64,000 nucleotides of DNA. It comes from Undibacterium paludis. Lineage in GTDB: Bacteria; Pseudomonadota; Gammaproteobacteria; Burkholderiales; Burkholderiaceae_D. Of the stretch, positions 61,763 through 64,000 are shown in pieces; positions within the stretch are counted from its first letter, which is position 1, and each line of letters begins with the position of its first letter. Location of the stretch: contig NZ_JAKZHX010000008.1 of NCBI RefSeq assembly GCF_022568815.1, positions 124,001 through 188,000 of the forward strand, given 5' to 3'. The notes beneath the pieces were generated by a model. That model was not told the origin of the DNA and made no database searches. It saw nothing but the letters and a program-made list of their open reading frames with translations. Made by a program: the position numbers and the translations under genes.

Positions 61763-63715
61763 TTATTTTGCCTGCACCAGTCCGCTGATGATGATATGTC
61801 TGTCCCGGTCTTCCAGTTTCAGTATGGCGCTGTACAGGGCGATGAAGGCTTCGCATTGCAGGTCAGGCTGGTCGGCGTAGGCATTCATATCGGCAGTCAC
61901 CTGCTGGTGTATGCGTGACAGTGAGCTTGACAGTCTGCGTGCGCTGTCGGCAAATTCGCGCGACTGCATGGTATAGACGTCACTGCGCGGTGTAGACATC
62001 AATACTTTTTCCATCAACCTGCTGTCTCTGTCCAGCAGTTTGCGGGACAAGGTCAGGCCGGCATTCAATTCACCATTGAGCATCTTGTGGCAGGCTGTCG
62101 TACTGATCTGCCTGGCTTCACGCAACTCGTCGTACACCAGCAGGGCATATTCATCGAGATTGGTATTGTCCGTGACTTTCAATGCGGCGATATAGTCCCT
62201 GCCTGTCATTGCCTGTATCTGCGCATGAATATCTGCATCACTTTTGCCCTGGGTTTTCAGGTTCCAGATCATGTCGACCACTTCTTTAAAGCGGCCAGGC
62301 AGGTGCTGTTCATAAACACGCCACAGTGATTGCCTGAGCAGGGACTGAACGATGCCTTCTTTTGAATCAGCAATGGAAAAACTGCGGGAACCGGTTTCAT
62401 CGCCCAGTGAGGTACGGGTAATGACACCGGCCGCCAGCATTTCTTCACGGCTGGGGTACCACATGTCTTCAGATTTTGTGCTGCCTATCTTTTGTATGAA
62501 TGCTTCTGGCAGCTTGGCCTGGCGATACTTGTCAAGCATGTTTTTTGTTGACATTTCCAGTTCAAAGCCTTGCACGCCAGGGAAGCTGGGCTGATGAAAC
62601 CCTATGCGGGCATTGGGTGTGGCTGCCCTGTCCTTGCCTGCCAGGAAAACGTAAGTGCAGGCACTGGCGCACAGTCCTTCGACATAGGTGTCGAGCTGCT
62701 TTTCCCGTATCATGCGCGCGATATTTTCGGCTTCGAGCAGGCGCCCACCGGATGAATTCAGGACGATGGTGCGTATCTGTGGCGACCGGCGCAAGGCTTC
62801 GGCAAAGCGGTCAGCGCTGCCTTCACCAAAATACGCGCTCAGGTAGATTGATCCGCTCTGGGGTGTCGACTTGATTTCTATGGGGGGCATCTTGTCCTTG
62901 CCCATGGCCAGGGCATAAAATTCACGCATCTGTGGCCATTGGGCACGGACAAAATTATGCGCCATGAAGATGACATTGCCACACAGCGTCAGCACGACCA
63001 GCGCAACGATCCAGCCAGCACCATTACCTGACCTGTACCTGCTCACGGAACGCCAGACACCGACAACGCCCCACAGCCAGGCCAGGCTGCCCACAATGAT
63101 GGCAGCCAGCATGAATGTAGCCAGCTGGCGCAGTGAAAAATGTGCTTTTTCTATTATTCTGGCCAAATTCAACAGTGCGTAACTCAGTACCAGGTTACCC
63201 AGCAGGACAGCATTGATCCAATAGGATTGCGCCAGCGGCAGTTCGCCGCGCCAGTGTGCGAGAATATAGTTGGCTGTCTGACGCTCCTGCGCTTTTTTAT
63301 CCTGGCCCTGTGCCTCATCTGGCATTTTATTGTGATTGCGCAACTCGATCAGTTTTTTATTGAAAGCAAAAAAATTCAGGATGCCGGTCAGCACAAAAAA
63401 CGTCGGGGCGATGACCATGGGCAGTGCGGCACTTTCCCGGGCGCCATTCCTGCCTGCCACAAAATACAAACCTGCCAGTACAAGCAGCATGACCAGACCG
63501 GCATACACTCTGGCAGCAGCGATGCGTCGCACACTGCTGTTGTCACCGAGCGCGCGCCATGGCACGTAATAAAACGAGGCGATCAACAACACACCAAACA
63601 TCGCACCCAGGTCTTCATAAATCGTCGTCAAACCGCTCTGGTGCGAGCTAAGCAGAGGGGATAAACTCAGTAGTATCATCAATGCCAGATTGATGCTTCG
63701 CATATTTTTAACCAT
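61763..63715 (-). CDS. Polytopic membrane protein with ClpP-fold serine protease domain
   Basis: 650 residues. The N-terminal about 280 have six or so hydrophobic helices. The protease domain shows IRTIVLNSSGGRLLEAENIARMI (substrate-binding loop), YVEGLCASACTYVFLAGKDR (nucleophile Ser in CASAC) and ARIGFHQPSF (catalytic His), as in SppA/ClpP-like membrane proteases (NfeD relatives). A helical C-terminal part of about 200 residues follows. Start uncertain: 63775 is also open. Substrate unknown. Confidence 0.78.
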   Translation of the reverse strand: MVKNMRSINLALMILLSLSPLLSSHQSGLTTIYEDLGAMFGVLLIASFYYVPWRALGDNSSVRRIAAARVYAGLVMLLVLAGLYFVAGRNGARESAALPMVIAPTFFVLTGILNFFAFNKKLIELRNHNKMPDEAQGQDKKAQERQTANYILAHWRGELPLAQSYWINAVLLGNLVLSYALLNLARIIEKAHFSLRQLATFMLAAIIVGSLAWLWGVVGVWRSVSRYRSGNGAGWIVALVVLTLCGNVIFMAHNFVRAQWPQMREFYALAMGKDKMPPIEIKSTPQSGSIYLSAYFGEGSADRFAEALRRSPQIRTIVLNSSGGRLLEAENIARMIREKQLDTYVEGLCASACTYVFLAGKDRAATPNARIGFHQPSFPGVQGFELEMSTKNMLDKYRQAKLPEAFIQKIGSTKSEDMWYPSREEMLAAGVITRTSLGDETGSRSFSIADSKEGIVQSLLRQSLWRVYEQHLPGRFKEVVDMIWNLKTQGKSDADIHAQIQAMTGRDYIAALKVTDNTNLDEYALLVYDELREARQISTTACHKMLNGELNAGLTLSRKLLDRDSRLMEKVLMSTPRSDVYTMQSREFADSARRLSSSLSRIHQQVTADMNAYADQPDLQCEAFIALYSAILKLEDRDRHIIISGLVQAK

Positions 63716-63948
63716 GACGCCAGCAGTTCCCGATTCCAAGGATTTCAAGATGAGAACCTGATTGTACATGTGCACGCCTGTCGCCCTGCACTTGCAGGTT
63801 AAAAAATATATGCCGTATCAGTATGTTACATACTCAGATTGGCAGGCTGGCCGGATTGTACAGGTGCTTATATGATGCTGTATTGATCGATGAATATTAT
63901 TCGGAGAGCTGTATCCGTCTATGAAAATTTTTAAATGAAAGTGACCAG

Positions 63949-64000
63949 ATGAATGCCACAAGACTGTTACGTCACCGGGTCACACTGCTTCTTATTTCGC
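63949..64000 (+). CDS. Start of a probable exported protein (3' partial)
   Basis: ATG at 63949 followed by MNATRLLRHRVTLLLIS, a basic then hydrophobic start like a signal peptide, cut off by the window end. The ribosome-binding site is weak. No function can be named. Confidence 0.4.
   Translation, partial: MNATRLLRHRVTLLLIS

Overview
This 64 kb window looks like chromosomal DNA of a betaproteobacterium of the order Burkholderiales, probably Oxalobacteraceae (Undibacterium- or Herbaspirillum-like). The evidence is many LysR/TetR/MarR regulators beside single transport or enzyme genes, Burkholderiales-style PolA, FumC and LOG proteins, and a tRNA-Gly(CCC). The genus is an inference from protein resemblance and was not tested. 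Most of the window is GC-rich and densely coded. Stretches at about 42-47 kb and 51.4-55.1 kb are visibly AT-richer, hold proteins I do not recognise, and are littered with repeats.

Layout. 0-13.9 kb: a 5'-truncated lipase with a 22-residue repeat tail, a periplasmic binding protein, a MarR-controlled redox operon (AhpD-like, GNAT, azoreductase), a TetR/hydrolase pair with matching operators, a LysR/DMT transporter pair, an FAD oxidoreductase, a YHYH lipoprotein with a SCO1-like protein, and a secreted metallopeptidase. 14.0-19.3 kb: an NAD/ADP-ribose-themed island (SPFH protein, NAD-kinase-like protein, small membrane-anchored protein, broken ADP-ribosylglycohydrolase, ADP-ribosylglycohydrolase, frameshifted macrodomain, second ADP-ribosylglycohydrolase). 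Its two transcription units carry the same AT-rich operator-like palindromes. 19.3-41.6 kb: mostly ordinary genes, including polA, a LOG protein, secreted metalloproteases, LysE plus a nucleotide-sugar epimerase-like protein, a CPBP protease, RNase T2 and a membrane-fused spermidine-synthase-like protein.

41.8-56 kb: the accessory part. It starts near tRNA-Gly and holds a 542-residue protein with a 28-residue repeat tail, a parvulin isomerase without signal peptide, a secreted beta-propeller glycosidase-like protein, a TetR/hydrolase/DUF2867 operon, remnants of RidA-type and other genes, a two-gene cassette (DUF4747-like cytosolic protein plus four-helix membrane protein), and an unrecognised 275-residue protein. 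56-64 kb: a sulfatase, LysR, GNAT, fumC, a membrane ClpP-fold protease and the start of another gene.

Short non-coding repeats run through the whole window. Three copies of one 165-175 bp family (9.1, 32.7 and 48.4 kb) share a core hairpin that is kept by compensatory base changes. Further palindromic elements lie at 21.6, 51.9, 59.8 and 61.6 kb, and a 290 bp unit occurs twice (46.2 and 52.1 kb). Several of these elements sit exactly at gene ends and supply the stop codon. All family calls come from reading the translated sequence; no database search was run.
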